Shown here: positions 32,204 through 43,401 of the stretch, piece after piece
Layout: each line of letters begins with the position of its first letter
How positions within the stretch are numbered: position 1 is the stretch's first letter
Assembly: GCF_004359215.1 (NCBI RefSeq)
Contig: NC_090614.1
Coordinates: 3,480,926-3,544,925 of the forward strand
Origin: Bremia lactucae
Lineage: Eukaryota; Oomycota; Peronosporomycetes; Peronosporales; Peronosporaceae
Length of the DNA stretch: 64,000 nt
Direction of reading: 5' to 3'
Notes under the pieces: model-generated
Databases searched by the model: none
What the model saw: the letters and a program-made list of their open reading frames with translations, nothing else
Told to the model about the DNA's origin: nothing
Made by a program: the position numbers and the translations under genes

Positions 32204-33834
32204 GGAAGCCACAGAGACAGCCAGCCATGCAACATTCGACTTTCTTGCACAACGTTGACGTTAAAGTCACTCGACGATTTAGGGCGCACTGCTGCACAAA
32301 GTGTCTAAATTCAAGCTTTTAGAGCATAAAATAATCGTTCGGGTTATTTTTCTATCAGCATCTTAAGCTTCCGAAAAAAAGAATTATATAACTTTCATGA
32401 TTTCTTCAGGTCTGACGTCTTGCACGCGACATGCTGAAACAGCAAACTGTTGCCACTTAACGATAGTACCTGCTGAAGTCCTAGGCAAAAGAAGCATTTC
32501 TTTCTCCGCCATAATACTTGTGCTCAATTGTAAGCGTTGCCTGCCAACGTTTTACTAAGGCTCCTGAATTTATTTGCTAACGAGCAAAGCTTTGAACTTA
32601 GCAATTATAATTGTCTTGACTTTCCAGAATTCGGACGTGGCAAAGACCTAACCCAGACCACGACCCTAATGCTGCCAGGAGTGCGTGCGAGACTGCAACT
32701 TTGATCGAACACGCTTGCAACGTGGCAAAAGAATATTTTCCTTGATTGGAACATTAGCAAATTTCATTCGCTTGATATAAAAAACGGATTTATGTCCATT
32801 TATGTGATCTTCTTCATAACCACCATTACAACACTAATTCCTCGACTCGAATGTCCTTCAAAGGTTTATATGCTCCCCATTAACCTCATACATCGGCAAA
32901 GAATCGCTGGCTGTAGGAAATGGGACAGCCTATTCTGAGAAAACTCGTGCATTTTTAAAAATTAAGACCGATTTAAGTAAAAATACAACCTAACGATCTT
33001 TCAAAATGGATTAAATCGTGAGCAATTGCGTCCCAGTTGCGGAAGAGTTAGAAAGGCGCGCAATATCTCGGAAAAATACAAGTTTAACAATCTTCTGCTG
33101 CCGCGTATAAATCAAAAAAATCATGCGAATAAAACACACGACATGTCCACGTCTATCGCTTGCATTGTTTCCAACACCTCTCCGGAATAGGTCATTATCC
33201 CCAAGGTCATTATTGTTAACTCATGCATTGGGCTGCGTTTCATCACTTTTTGGAGAAAAAGCTACTCCACGAACACAAACAAGCGGGCAGCACTGACTCC
33301 TTTAAGTCGCGGGTCGTCTCATACCTGTCGTCATTAAAAAAAACGGCGGAGCACTAGTGTAGTTGATGCTATGAATAGACGACTGCGTACAAGACACGAC
33401 GCAGCTTCCTACAAATTTGCCATAGTAGTTGCTACTCAAAAAGACAATGTTGTAATTTACATTTTCTCAAGTTATAAAAGCATCGCCAGTTTTGTGGCAT
33501 CAGTTGCCATCTAAAAAATTATATGCAGCGCTTTATGGTACGGCTTTCTTCCAGCAAACGTTCCATGGCACCTGCTATTCGAAAGTTCTATGCTAATGTG
33601 ATCTTTAACATTCACGATTAGTATTCTGTAGGAACGTAGCCAGTCGTGGAATATTCTTTGCAAAAATGTTTTATAAAAGAAAATTACTGCTACCACTGCC
33701 AATCTCGGTATTTTAAACGATAAATTGGGTTTCTTTTTACTAGTTCGTGTCTTATGACCCATCGTGCTGCATTGCTCCGCTCCGCATTATGCCTCACGAC
33801 CGGTGCCTGACTAAAAGCCTTTAATTCTAAGACA
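32204..33834. other. Intergenic, no feature recognised
   Basis: 1.6 kb of AT-rich sequence with no LTR terminus, no long frame with coding character and no RNA. One minus-strand frame (33511-33762, 83 codons) begins 'MGHKTRTSKKKPNLSF' and has a hydrophobic stretch but no signal-peptide or RxLR pattern. I leave it uncalled. Confidence 0.4.
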
Positions 33835-34668
33835 ATGCGTTGTCAACTAAACAATAACCTCTGCGTTCCAGCCAAGCCAAGGCCATCGCCTACGCTCTTC
33901 TACTTTCCAGGACTTGAGTCCGCACCGTGGCACGATACGAGCAAATTTGAGTGGATCAAACACATTGAGGCTAATCGAGAGGTTATTACGAAGGAATTTC
34001 TCGCACTTAAGGCACAACGTGCAAATCGAAAGTCTCCGGGTACTGACTATAATACCTCGGACCACGAGCACCAATTGCATCAAGGCCAATGGGATTGGCT
34101 CTCGTACGTAACGCAAGGTCGTCGCCAAGCAGACTTTGCGGTTTACTGTCCAAAGACAGTGGAACTCCTAGAAACCATTCCTGGCTTCCTATCAGGATTA
34201 CCGTTTGCATACTGTTTCTTTTCCGTCTTGAAACCCAAGGTATTAAAAAAAAACAGACCGGTATTATTCCGGTTTGATAGTAACCTTTTGTGACATGGAT
34301 ACCACCCACAGTCCAGTATTAAGGCACACTCGGGCCCCTGCAACATTCGACTTCGTTGCCACTTTCCGGTTTTTGTACCGAAAGGATGCGGTATCCGCGT
34401 GGGAAGTGAAAGTCGACAATGGGAAGAAGGAAAAGCACTTGTGTTTGACGGTATACCGCGTTCGATTGCTATTGTGGCAGTGAAATACTAATTGTGGCTT
34501 TTGCCAGATGCTTACGACCACGAAGTGTGGCATTCTGGACTGAAAAACGACCGTGTGTTGCTACTCTTTGACATCTGGCATCCCGATCTCATCCAAGAAG
34601 AACGCGACGCAATCACTGAGCTCTTTCAGGAGGCCAAGGAAAAAGGGTGGCTCCACGACCATGCTTGA
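33835..34668 (+). CDS. Aspartyl/asparaginyl beta-hydroxylase-like protein
   Basis: A spliced gene of three exons (33835-34239, 34312-34450, 34508-34668) with introns of 72 nt (GTATTA...CCACAG) and 57 nt (GTATAC...TGCCAG). Both junctions hold the frame, and the product is 234 residues. It matches the catalytic core of the Asp/Asn hydroxylase family, 2-oxoglutarate/Fe(II) oxygenases that hydroxylate Asp or Asn side chains. Exon 1 ends in 'LPFAYCFFSVLKPK'. Exon 2 holds 'AHSGPCNIRLRCHFPVFVP', with the first iron-binding His. The exon 2/3 junction creates 'VFDDAYDHEVWHSG' with the second His, followed by 'RVLLLFDIWHPDL', whose Arg would contact 2-oxoglutarate. No signal peptide or membrane anchor is visible, unlike animal ASPH. 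It converges on FRA10AC1, with 23 bp between stop codons. Confidence 0.85.
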
Positions 34669-34691
34669 TGCGGTGCTATTTCGTGTTGAGG

Positions 34692-35492
34692 TTAAGGAAA
34701 GAGCGCGTCGAATTGAGGATCACGCTTTTTGGCGGGAATTGTTGTCGCTTGTAAATTTGATGTAGCCATTTGCTCGGCATGAAGTTTCGCACATAAGTCG
34801 TGGATTTCGGTCGCATCGTTTGTAGCCATGTTCACAAGCCGTTGGCGCTTACGCTGTCGCACTTCGTTTTTAATGTACCCATCTTGTGAACTTCTTGCTA
34901 TGATTTTTTTGTAAAATAGTTTTTTGGCACACAAAGTGCACGCTCGGACCTTCACAAGACACTGTTTCCGCTTCTTGTGCTCAATATACGTAAATAGCAG
35001 CTCGTAGCTTCGCAACGCGGTGCGTTCATCGCAGTGTTTGTTGCCGCAGGAAAATTGCCCCTTTCCTGCCACAACTTCCGTCTCTGTGCGCCAGCGAAGA
35101 CCAATTTTGCCCTCTTTATAGCGACTTAGATCGGCGAGGGCGTACTCGCGAAAGAGCTGCTGGTAGTAGCGCACACTCATGCGAACTCGCCAGTCGGTCT
35201 CGCCCTCCTCGGCATCGGCCTCTTCGTCGCGAATAAATTGAAACTGGTTCCGAAGAATTGCCAGGTCATTCTGAGACACGAGCTGATCGGTTGGAAAGAC
35301 GATGGAGCTGCGAACGCTGTTGCTACGATGAGTGGACGTCGAGTACAGTCGTAGAAGGGCCTGGTGGCTGCATGGAATCAGCACAAAATTCGCGTAAGAC
35401 GTGGAGAGTATCTAGGAGTTGACGAGATGCAATAAGGACGCTAGAGGAGATAGGTACCGGCGGAGTAAGTGCTCGGGAGCAGAAGACGCCAT
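34692..35492 (-). CDS. FRA10AC1: FRA10AC1-like nuclear protein
   Basis: Two exons: 35492-35458 ('MASSAPEHLLR') and 35367-34692, joined across a 90-nt intron (GTACCT...ATGCAG) to give 236 residues in frame. The core 'YYQQLFREYALADLSRYKEGKIGLRWRTE' through 'GKGQFSCGNKHCDE' is the FRA10AC1 signature. The Cys/His motif (C-x4-C), together with 'ACTLCAKKL' downstream, suggests a zinc site. FRA10AC1 is a nuclear protein associated with the human spliceosome, so a role in pre-mRNA processing is likely. The C-terminal tail is Lys/Arg-rich ('RQRKRQRLVN') and could be a nuclear localisation signal. It shares a 161-bp divergent promoter with the kanadaptin gene. Confidence 0.85.
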
Positions 35493-35653
35493 GGTCGATT
35501 AAAAGTTTGATTATTAGCGCTTTTATTACGATGATATTTAATAAGTTTTTAATTATAAGCGCTTTTATTACGATGATATTTAATAGATTCGGGATTTCAC
35601 CCACTGGCACCTAAAAAAGCTGCTCGAGTTTAACCCACTGCTTTTTATGTAAA
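35493..35653. promoter_or_regulatory. Divergent FRA10AC1/kanadaptin promoter with 42-bp duplication
   Basis: Only 161 bp separate the two start codons. Within it a 28-bp sequence (AGCGCTTTTATTACGATGATATTTAATA) occurs twice, at 35516-35543 and 35558-35585, a direct repeat with a 42-bp period. It starts with the palindrome AGCGCT. Transcription-factor binding is an inference from position only. Confidence 0.55.
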
Positions 35654-37458
35654 ATGACTCCATACTCCCCACCCGAGTGGAGTAGCTCGGGCCGCAATGT
35701 CTTTGGTATCTACGTCGAAGTAATTAAATGCGGTGTTGTGATTGAGACAATACAATTGCCATGTACGAAGGAGCAGAGCTACACTATGGCAGGACGCACG
35801 GAGGGTGTCTGCGACTTGGTACTCGCACATCCGTCCATCTCTCGGACCCACGCGGTCCTGCAATTTGATGAACAGGGTGCTCTTTTTCTCTACGATATGC
35901 ACAGTACACACGGGTGTTTTGTTAACAAGAAACGCATCCCAGCGGAAGAATTCGTGAGGCTGCATATTGGAGACGTGGTGGGATTTGGGGAATCCATGCG
36001 ACTGTATGCCATCTGTGGTCCCCCGGAGCTGCTTCCTGCTGAGTACGAGTCTCTAAATCTCGTGAAATTCAGGGAACGATTGGAGACAAAAGTAGAGGAA
36101 ACAGGTGCATCGTGGGGCTTTGGCAATGACGCCGAGGACGAGGAGAGCGAGGAAGAGATTCTTGACGACAAGATGGAAGAGCTACCGGATTATCTTCGAA
36201 ATGTGAGGATTAAGTTCGGTTCCATGTGTTTGAGAAATCGTGGTTGTTAAGTTCGATGTATTGGTATTGTTATTAAATATTGCTCTAGTTCAAGGAAGAC
36301 GATCTCCCGTATACGTCGCGAGTGACGCCATCGCAAGTAAATGCAAAGGACGAACGGCTATTTCAGCAATTGCAGACGCGCATTCGAAAGATGGAGAATC
36401 TAAGAATTGAAAAAGGGCGGATTCTTGCGAAACAAAATCGTTTGGATGGATTAACCGAGGGGCAGCAAAAGACATTGGAGCGAAATGAACTTCGCATTGA
36501 GACGCTCTTGAAAGAGATTGAGGACTTGGAAGCTCGAATTGAGGCGAAAACGGAGCAACGGACAAAGTCGAGTACTGGGAGTGGCAAGAAAACGGGGAAT
36601 AGGCAGGAGGAATTGTACGACTACAATAGTGATGAAGACGACTTTTATGATCGAACAAGCGCTAATCAGCATAAAATTGCGGCACGAAAGCAAAAAGTGA
36701 CGGGCCGTATCACGACAATACATAGTAATAGCAACGCAAAGCGGCGGACTAACCAAGTACTTACTGCCGAATCGATTCACGAGAATGTCATGAAATTAGA
36801 ACACGAGCTGCAAAAGATCCAAGGTGATTTAAGTATTGCGTCCAAGGAAATTGTTGAAAAGCAAGGGTTCCAGCATCAAATCACGTCAAATCGAGAAGAT
36901 TCGTTGGATTCGTTCATGACCGAAACAACGACTCAATTGCATGCGAACAAAGTTGACTCGCTTTTGAAGCACAAAGCAACAATCGAGACGGCATTGAAGC
37001 GTCAACAACATCTTCTCGTCGTGGCGACACCAGCTTTATCTGCTTTGCCTGTCGTCCAGACGTTAGATAATAAAAGTATGGACAAGCCTGTCAAGAAGAG
37101 CACGGTAGTAGCCATCGCGCCTGTAACGTTCACGTCCGATTCAAACAAGTTGCTGAATCCAGTATCTCATGACGAATGTAAGACAAGTGAACGTGTTTGT
37201 AGTGGTTCTACGACCGAGAAACGACCAATGGTTTCGAGTTCAGGTACGATACATAAGAAAGAAGAACTTAATGTACTTAAGCGACGACGAGTTGCTGGAC
37301 CAGCAATGCCTATAAAGCCAGTACAAATCGAGTCTATCAATAGGGAGCTGATTGGTAGAAATGCTGGGGTCTTGGAAGGAGGCGACCATGTGTGGGTGCC
37401 GCCGACCAATCAAACGGGAGACGGACGGACGAAGCTTAATGAAAAGTTGGGATACTAA
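35654..37458 (+). CDS. SLC4A1AP: Kanadaptin-like FHA-domain protein
   Basis: Two exons (35654-36202 and 36289-37458) with an 86-nt intron (GTGAGG...CTCTAG) give 572 residues in frame. An FHA phosphothreonine-binding domain fills about residues 20-125: 'MAGRTEGVCDLVLAHPSISRTHAVL' (split here by function: the GR turn, then S-x-x-H), and 'HSTHGCFVNKKRI' for the N-x-K/R loop. After an acidic stretch ('DEESEEEILDD') comes 'FKEDDLPYTSRV' across the splice junction, a coiled-coil region, and 'LYDYNSDEDDFYDRT', the hallmark of kanadaptin (SLC4A1AP) proteins. The C-terminus is basic and low in complexity. Kanadaptin is nuclear in animals and is found with spliceosomal proteins. The pairing with FRA10AC1 fits that, but is only suggestive. 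Confidence 0.8.
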
Positions 37459-37832
37459 ATTTTGAGTGATTTCGTTCGTATATGGTGACTTGGGTTTTAT
37501 ACGGTTTATTGTTAAAATTAATAAAATTGTCCAAAGTCCTCATTGGTGAAATCGTTCTGTTTTTACGAGCCATTCACGCTCCTTCTGACTTGATTTATGG
37601 AACATCCCGCAATTTCCGAGCTAAATACCAATTTCGTTGGCACACAAAAAGAACAGAAGTGACCATCATTCCTACTGCAAAAGCATCCAATGACGCCACC
37701 GCGTTGAAATTGGTGACATTATCTGTACTCCTGCGCATCAACATTCGCCTATTCGGTGACATCTAATGATGCTACAATTTGGTGACACTAGTCGATAGGT
37801 TCGTCTCGTCCTTTCAGAAATTCAAACAGACA

Positions 37833-39116
37833 ATGGCCACCACGAGCCCTTCTTCCCCTCGTCACAGAAAATACCTCGACGTGTCCAATGCGCCGCCCGT
37901 CTACACGTCCTCTGACGAGCTCCACGCGTACTTTGGTCAATATGGCGGCTGCTTTGTAGCAGAGACGCTCATTCAAGCACACCGCAATCTTATTGACGCG
38001 TACGTCGAGGCGACGCAGGACCCAACGTTCCGGGAAGAGCTCGAGCATTTGGGTCGTGACTACATTGGTCGCCCAACGCCGCTGTACCACGCCAAGCGAC
38101 TTACGGCTCATGCAAATGGTGCGCAGATTTGGCTTAAGCGGGAGGATCTCGCGCATACTGGCGCCCACAAAATCAACAATGCGCTCGGCCAGGCCGTACT
38201 GGCAAAGCGACTGGGCAAGAGCCGTATCATTGCCGAAACTGGTGCTGGTCAGCACGGTGTCGCGACTGCTACCGCCTGTGCTCTCCTTGGCCTCGATTGT
38301 GTGGTCTACATGGGCTACGTCGACACCCAGCGCCAGTCGCTTAACGTCTTTCGAATGAAAATGCTTGGTGCCAAGGTCATTGCCGTCAAGAGTGGCTCAC
38401 AGACGCTTAAGGATGCCGTTAATGAAGCAATACGGGATTGGGTCACGAATGTCGACACGACGCATTATATTATTGGCTCGGCCATTGGACCTCATCCGTT
38501 CCCAACCATTGTGCGTGACTTCCAAGCGGTTATTGGCCGGGAAATCAAAGCACAGCTCAATGACGAACTTGGTCGTCTTCCTCATGCCATTGTCGCGTGC
38601 GTCGGTGGTGGAAGCAATGCCATTGGAATGTTTCATCCGTTTATTAACGACACAAACGTGGCAATCTACGGGGTCGAAGCTGGCGGGGACGGCGTCGAGA
38701 CATTGCGACACTCGTCTACGTTATTAGGTGGCCGCCCCGGCGTGCTTCATGGGACGAAAACGTATATCATGCAAGATGCTGCAGGTCAAGTCGCGGAGAC
38801 GCACTCGGTGTCTGCTGGACTCGATTATGCTGGTGTCGGGCCCGAGCACGCGTTCTTGAAAGACTCGGGACGAGCGACGTACGTGAGTGTGACTGACAAG
38901 GAAGCGCTCGAGGCGTTTCAGCTCGTTTCGTTACAGGAAGGGATTATCCCAGCACTAGAGAGTGCGCACGCAATTCACTTTGGCGTGGCCTTAGCGTCGT
39001 CGTTACCATCTGACCATGTCGTGGTCATTAATGTCAGTGGCCGGGGGGATAAAGACATGCTTCAAGTTGCCAAAGAACTTGGCGTCAACTTAAACGAAGA
39101 CCTGACGGATACGTAA
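37833..39116 (+). CDS. trpB: Tryptophan synthase beta chain, stand-alone
   Basis: A single exon of 427 residues. It catalyses the PLP-dependent condensation of indole with serine, the last step of tryptophan synthesis. Visible hallmarks: '[19 protein letters not shown]' with the Schiff-base lysine at K113, catalytic glutamate E135 in 'AETGAGQHG', and the PLP phosphate loop 'GGGSNAIG' at 258-265. 'GPEHAFLKD' and 'ESAHAI' follow in the usual order. It is a TrpB1-type sequence of normal length (E. coli 397) with about 30 extra N-terminal residues. I chose the ATG at 37833; an 18-codon extension upstream has no ATG. Fungi fuse alpha and beta chains; here there is no alpha domain on either side. 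The N-terminus (S/P/R-rich) is not a convincing organelle-targeting peptide. It lies downstream of the kanadaptin gene in the same direction, 374 bp away. Confidence 0.93.
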   Translation: MATTSPSSPRHRKYLDVSNAPPVYTSSDELHAYFGQYGGCFVAETLIQAHRNLIDAYVEATQDPTFREELEHLGRDYIGRPTPLYHAKRLTAHANGAQIWLKREDLAHTGAHKINNALGQAVLAKRLGKSRIIAETGAGQHGVATATACALLGLDCVVYMGYVDTQRQSLNVFRMKMLGAKVIAVKSGSQTLKDAVNEAIRDWVTNVDTTHYIIGSAIGPHPFPTIVRDFQAVIGREIKAQLNDELGRLPHAIVACVGGGSNAIGMFHPFINDTNVAIYGVEAGGDGVETLRHSSTLLGGRPGVLHGTKTYIMQDAAGQVAETHSVSAGLDYAGVGPEHAFLKDSGRATYVSVTDKEALEAFQLVSLQEGIIPALESAHAIHFGVALASSLPSDHVVVINVSGRGDKDMLQVAKELGVNLNEDLTDT

Positions 39117-39240
39117 CCCAGTAGATAGTCATTGGTCAAAAGTAATTTTGTTTTTCAAAACGATATCCTTGAACCCCTCGATCGTTTCATGTTGACCACA
39201 TCAACTTCATCGCAAGAAAAACTCCCTAACGGACCCCAGT

Positions 39241-40257
39241 ATGCCGCGGGAAGATGGCCTTCATGGTGCGCTCGCCGTTGCTTTTTTGCTCTTCATGTCT
39301 CGATACTGACGCGTTCTCATCATAGCGCTTTTGAACTCGGTCGACTTTTGCTATCGCCAAGTCGACACGGTCCTCGCGCTGGCTTATGGGGGTGCGTGCT
39401 TCTTCTCCTTCTGGGCCTTGGCCATGCATGCCCAATCGCCCACGCGTCAGACTGCCACCCTTGGCTTTTATCTCCTCATGGGATTGGCTTCTTTCACACG
39501 TGTGCTGTGGTTTGCCACGCCCTTGGGCGTGCTCTCGGTGCTCGTTGCGCCACCGCGAATCATGCGGGGCGACCAAAACTGGGTCTACTTTCTTGTCTCG
39601 GAAGCCACGGAGCTTCTGGGATCGTATCTACTCTACAGTGTCTTTGTACTCATTATCGTCTATTGGGCAGATATGCTCCGACGCCTCTTTACCCACGAAA
39701 GTGTGCGTTCTCATCCATTGCGTGTGTTTTTCACAATTCTAGGCGCGATTGTTGCAATCGAAACCTTTGGGTTTGTCGTCTTTCTTGCCAAGAAGGAAGA
39801 TTCGTACTGGCTTTTGATATATGACGATCTGATCGTGTGTCTCTTGTCCATGGGGTCTCTTGCCTCGGTGCTCGTGTATTCCATTCGAATGAAAACAGTG
39901 CTCCAAGCATTCTTGGAAGTGAGTTTAATCGATACGACGGATCGAATTAAAGCCGTGCATTCTGCCACGCTAAGCTGTGTCTTCTTTCTTGTATCCAACA
40001 CCATTTTGCTTCTCTACGCAATCGGGAGCCTCGTGTGGTTTCATCGACCAGACGCGTATCTCCCGACCACAAAGTGGTGGCTCGTTGTCGTGTCCAAGCA
40101 TGGTGTCGAGATTCTTGTCTTGTATTTTCTACTCTATACGCTATGGGGAAAGAGTGCTGACGATGCCGAGAGTGCGAAAGATGGCTACGAACCCATTCCA
40201 GATGAGGCGCATCTCGACGACGAAGTTCTGGCAGCTAAAAAGGTGCTTTCGCCATGA
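39241..40257 (+). CDS. Seven-pass membrane protein, THH1/TOM1/TOM3-like
   Basis: Exon 1 is only 25 nt (39241-39265, 'MPREDGLH'). A 60-nt intron (GTGCGC...TACTGAC...CATAG) leads to exon 2 (39326-40257); the junction keeps frame and gives 318 residues. About seven hydrophobic helices follow, including 'VLALAYGGACFFSFWALAM', 'LLYSVFVLIIVYWADMLRR', 'VFFTILGAIVAIETFGFVVF' and 'VEILVLYFLLYTLW'. The 'Y..FVL.I.YWADM' helix and overall spacing resemble the THH1/TOM1/TOM3 (plant tobamovirus multiplication) and GPR137-like membrane family. That assignment rests on topology and one motif. The C-terminal tail is acidic and has a 'GYEPIPDE' motif that might serve in endosomal sorting. The tiny first exon was missed by a simple open-frame view, which starts at a TTG. 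Confidence 0.7.
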
Positions 40258-40274
40258 TGTAGTGGTTACGTGGT

Positions 40275-40472
40275 TACATATGGAAGGGGGATTTAGTTAC
40301 TGGTGTGGGTTACGTAATTGTTGTGTTATTCACTTGAGGGTCTTTGGTTGGCATTTCTGTAAAGAATATGCGTTTGTTATTATGCAATCACTTGAACCGG
40401 GCGTAACTATATGATTACTTCTCAGGCTAAATGAAGAATCGTATTTATAAAATAACGGCACACCCGGTTACA
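40275..40472 (-). repeat. LTR fragment, minus orientation
   Basis: On the minus strand it begins TGTAACCGGGTGTGCCGTTATTTTATAAATACG at 40472, a diverged form of the LTR start TGTAACGGGGTGTATCGTTACATAAAT. It runs into the 3' flank of the membrane-protein gene; the other end is not defined. Confidence 0.5.
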
Positions 40473-40499
40473 ATACGCCTTTTTATTCAATGGATCTTT

Positions 40500-41740
40500 T
40501 GTCTCTCACTTTTACAATAGGCATGACTTCTCAAACTCGAGGCATAGTTGGGTTATATCTCTTCATCAATGAGCAAAACCTCGACTCTCCAGTCGATTAA
40601 GGAGTTTTGCACTGTCTAATACGTGGACAGGTAGTATACAAATTCATGGTAATTGCTCTCGATGCAAGCATCCTTGTTTCGTTCCTCCCGACTTAGTCGA
40701 GTGGTCGAACTTCGACGCTGCCTTTGCTTGTGCACAGCCATCTAAATCTTACTCCAAGTGAGATGGGTTGCCACACTGAGGTCTTGTGCAGTCGTACTGT
40801 TGTTCTAACCACAGGTGAGGCCATCACACTCACTCGTAGAATATCCGCACGATTGTGGAGGCTCCAAGATGTTCACTAGATGACCCTCTGATGAACGAGA
40901 GACAGGCATCGTCACGGCTTGATGCTGCCAATTAATATATGGCTCGTACTTTTTGAGCCATGGTAATATAGGGATAACATCAAATTTGTCATCCAAATCA
41001 AGTAGGATGAAATCACTAACGAGCTTTGTACTCTTTATAGTGTGTTGGATACCAACTACACGTTTCTTGACTGTTACAGATGCGCCTGATGCTACGCGCC
41101 CTATCATCGTCATTAAGGATTACCGCGTTCAATGAATTTGAGTCCGCGATCTTCTAGCGATTGGCGTAGATCGGCGCCCTGTTAGAGACTAGAGAATTTA
41201 GTGGCATCATATTTGCCACAACAATTTTCAAGGTAATAAAAATTCATCACCAGGAGCAGTAATTCGCAATGTTTCTGTGTTAAAAAAAACTTTCGTCAAG
41301 AGGCCTGCAAATTCTCTTGACGTTGGTGGATTAGCAGGGCGTTCCGCACACTTTCACCCAAATTGCTTTTTTACAATCTCTCTCGCCGTTGCGATTTCTC
41401 AACATCGTCGGAATCGCGTCCTTCGCTAGTCTTAGATAAGCACCAGAGTGGGCGAAAGTCTGTTATCCACGCAAAATTTCTCCTGTTCCGCTAAAGAGTC
41501 GCTTGATCTATTGTCTATTATTGGAGGCGTAAACAGGGGGTCTTTATGGAACCATCCGCAAGACTTTTAATGAGCTCAGTATTAGCATCTGTTCGGCAAT
41601 TGGTACTTACGGGTATGAGCTAAGAAGCCCACGATTAGGCACGTCCTGTTGAGTTGGACACACTATCCTTCACTTCTGTCATTGATGTGTCATAGGCTGG
41701 GTGTTTTGAACTTAAATCAATCAATAAACAGAACTGTCGC
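40500..41740 (-). pseudogene. Gypsy gag-protease remnant, minus strand
   Basis: The minus-strand frame 41113-40805 carries the gypsy protease region: 'RVASGASVTVKKRVVG', then 'FILLDLDDKFDVIPILPWLKKYEPYINW'. This is the C-terminal half of the retropepsin. Upstream (41113-41740) is gag-like debris shared with the copies at 45.6-47.6 and 49.4-51.7 kb. No RT follows on this strand, so pol is deleted. Confidence 0.65.
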
Positions 41741-43203
41741 ATTACTGCTACAATGTTACTATGTACGGTAACATTGAAAATTTTAAGTAAATTATTGAAT
41801 TTGATGATTTTTTCTCCTTTATTATTCGTATTATATGTAATGTAAATTTTATGCCCGTGTAGTCACGCCATTTTTGTAATAACATATTGGTTATCAATTA
41901 ATATTATATCAAAAGTGATGCCATACTCACCGGTTGCAAACTTGCTTTTTTCTGAAGTGGAATTGAAAATGGTGGGGTACAGCTCGACGAGAGCACTTTG
42001 AATATAAATAAGGGATATATACAGTCCCGAAACACTAGTCCCCAAGAACCTTAGCGAATTCGTTCTTAAAATTTTTTTGGAAATAAATTTTATCGTAGAA
42101 TCTGAGACAGTTAATGTCGTATTAAGCAATGGATCAGGCGTAGATGCTTATACACTTGATCTGATAGCGCCTCCAAATTTAACGATGGAGATAATTCAAT
42201 GTCAATGCTAAAATAAAAATGTTTTTTGTGGGATCAGCATAGTAGCAAAGTCAAACAAAGCTGCGTATTTGTCACCCACAGATGACAAGTACGTGGTCGA
42301 TATTCGGTCGGGAATACTTTTTCTTAGAACGAGCAAATTAACGAGTCTCATCAAGGAACGAAGTGTACTTGATATGAAGACTCGAATTAAACTTCTTACG
42401 CCCAATCCTGGGGGTATTTGAAAACAAATTGTCTGTAATAGGATTTTATCGAAGACAAGAATGTGTTTCCTGATTCGATAACATGCATTTTTAGGATAAA
42501 GGCACTCGACACGAAATCGACTTGATACCAGGCTAAAAATACTTTAAAGAAATACTTCGCGGATACGTTAGCCAATTAACAGCGAAATTTGGCAATTTCT
42601 GTTCAAATTTTTGGGACACAAATGAAAATGCCAACTTTGACCATCCGGAAAGAGATGATCCGACAGAACGTATCGTATCCTTAAAGAAATACTTCGCGGA
42701 TACGTTTAATATTTTACGAGTTGGAGCGAGTTTTTGCCGGCCGCAAAATTTGCTATAAACAATACAGTGCATGTATCAACAAAGCATTTACAACTTTTTT
42801 GAATAGCTTACGCCACCCACCTATAACCATCTTGTTTGAGCAAAGAACAATTTAGATCTCGCTCATCACGCGTTGAATCCACACTCAATGTGAAAAATAC
42901 CAATGCTGATTTAACCAAATTGAAGAAGACAAACTCAGTAAAAGCGATAAGACGATTGTTGACTTTGATAAATAAATATAATACTAGTAGAACAGTGATG
43001 CTTTCACTAAAATATAGCATAATATATCCGCAGTGTGCCTCGGGTGCACTAAAAAAAACAGAGTCAGAATGAAATTTTCTGCTGGCTTGATAAGTTATGG
43101 TCCATTTCTAGTGCAGAAATTCATCGCTGATGCGGTGGACTGATCGAAATGGAACTCTACCAAGATGGAACCGCAAACGTTGATTTAATTATAGTGGACG
43201 ATC
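41741..43203. other. AT-rich gypsy debris
   Basis: The piece at about 42030-42200 ('CCCCAAGAACCTTAG', 'CACTTGATCTGATAGCGCCTCC') matches plus-strand pol-flanking sequence at about 20350-20460. A 26-bp sequence occurs twice in direct orientation (42544-42569, 42681-42706). Nothing else is recognised. Confidence 0.4.
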
Positions 43204-43401
43204 TTGTCCAATTGTCTACCTGTCTACGGTAATCCACTTAAATATGTTGTGAATGTGGACAGTAATAAATTACTGCCCAAATATATCGGCCCGTTCCGCG
43301 TGCTGCACTGCCAAGGCAATGCGTACAAGATCGAGCTGCCTCTTAGTATATGCACGCATTCTACATCTTACGTTGGACGTTTTCGTCCGCACTATTGGTA
43401 A
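43204..43401 (+). pseudogene. Gypsy integrase C-terminal domain
   Basis: An open block encoding 'LLPKYIGPFRVLHCQGNAYK' and ending 'SYVGRFRPHYW'. The GPF/Y-type motif (K-Y-I-G-P-F) and the terminal 'RFRPHY' are typical of the end of oomycete gypsy polyproteins. It is the 3' end of a plus-strand element whose 3' LTR is at 44856. Confidence 0.7.

Noticed and set aside
33511..33762. Possible small secreted effector
   Set aside because: No N-terminal signal peptide and no RxLR, dEER or Crinkler LFLAK motif. The hydrophobic stretch starts after a basic region and does not look like a cleavable signal.
37482..37766. 94-codon frame between kanadaptin and TrpB
   Set aside because: It lies in the 3' flank/promoter interval, has no domain or splice support, and its composition is like the surrounding non-coding DNA.
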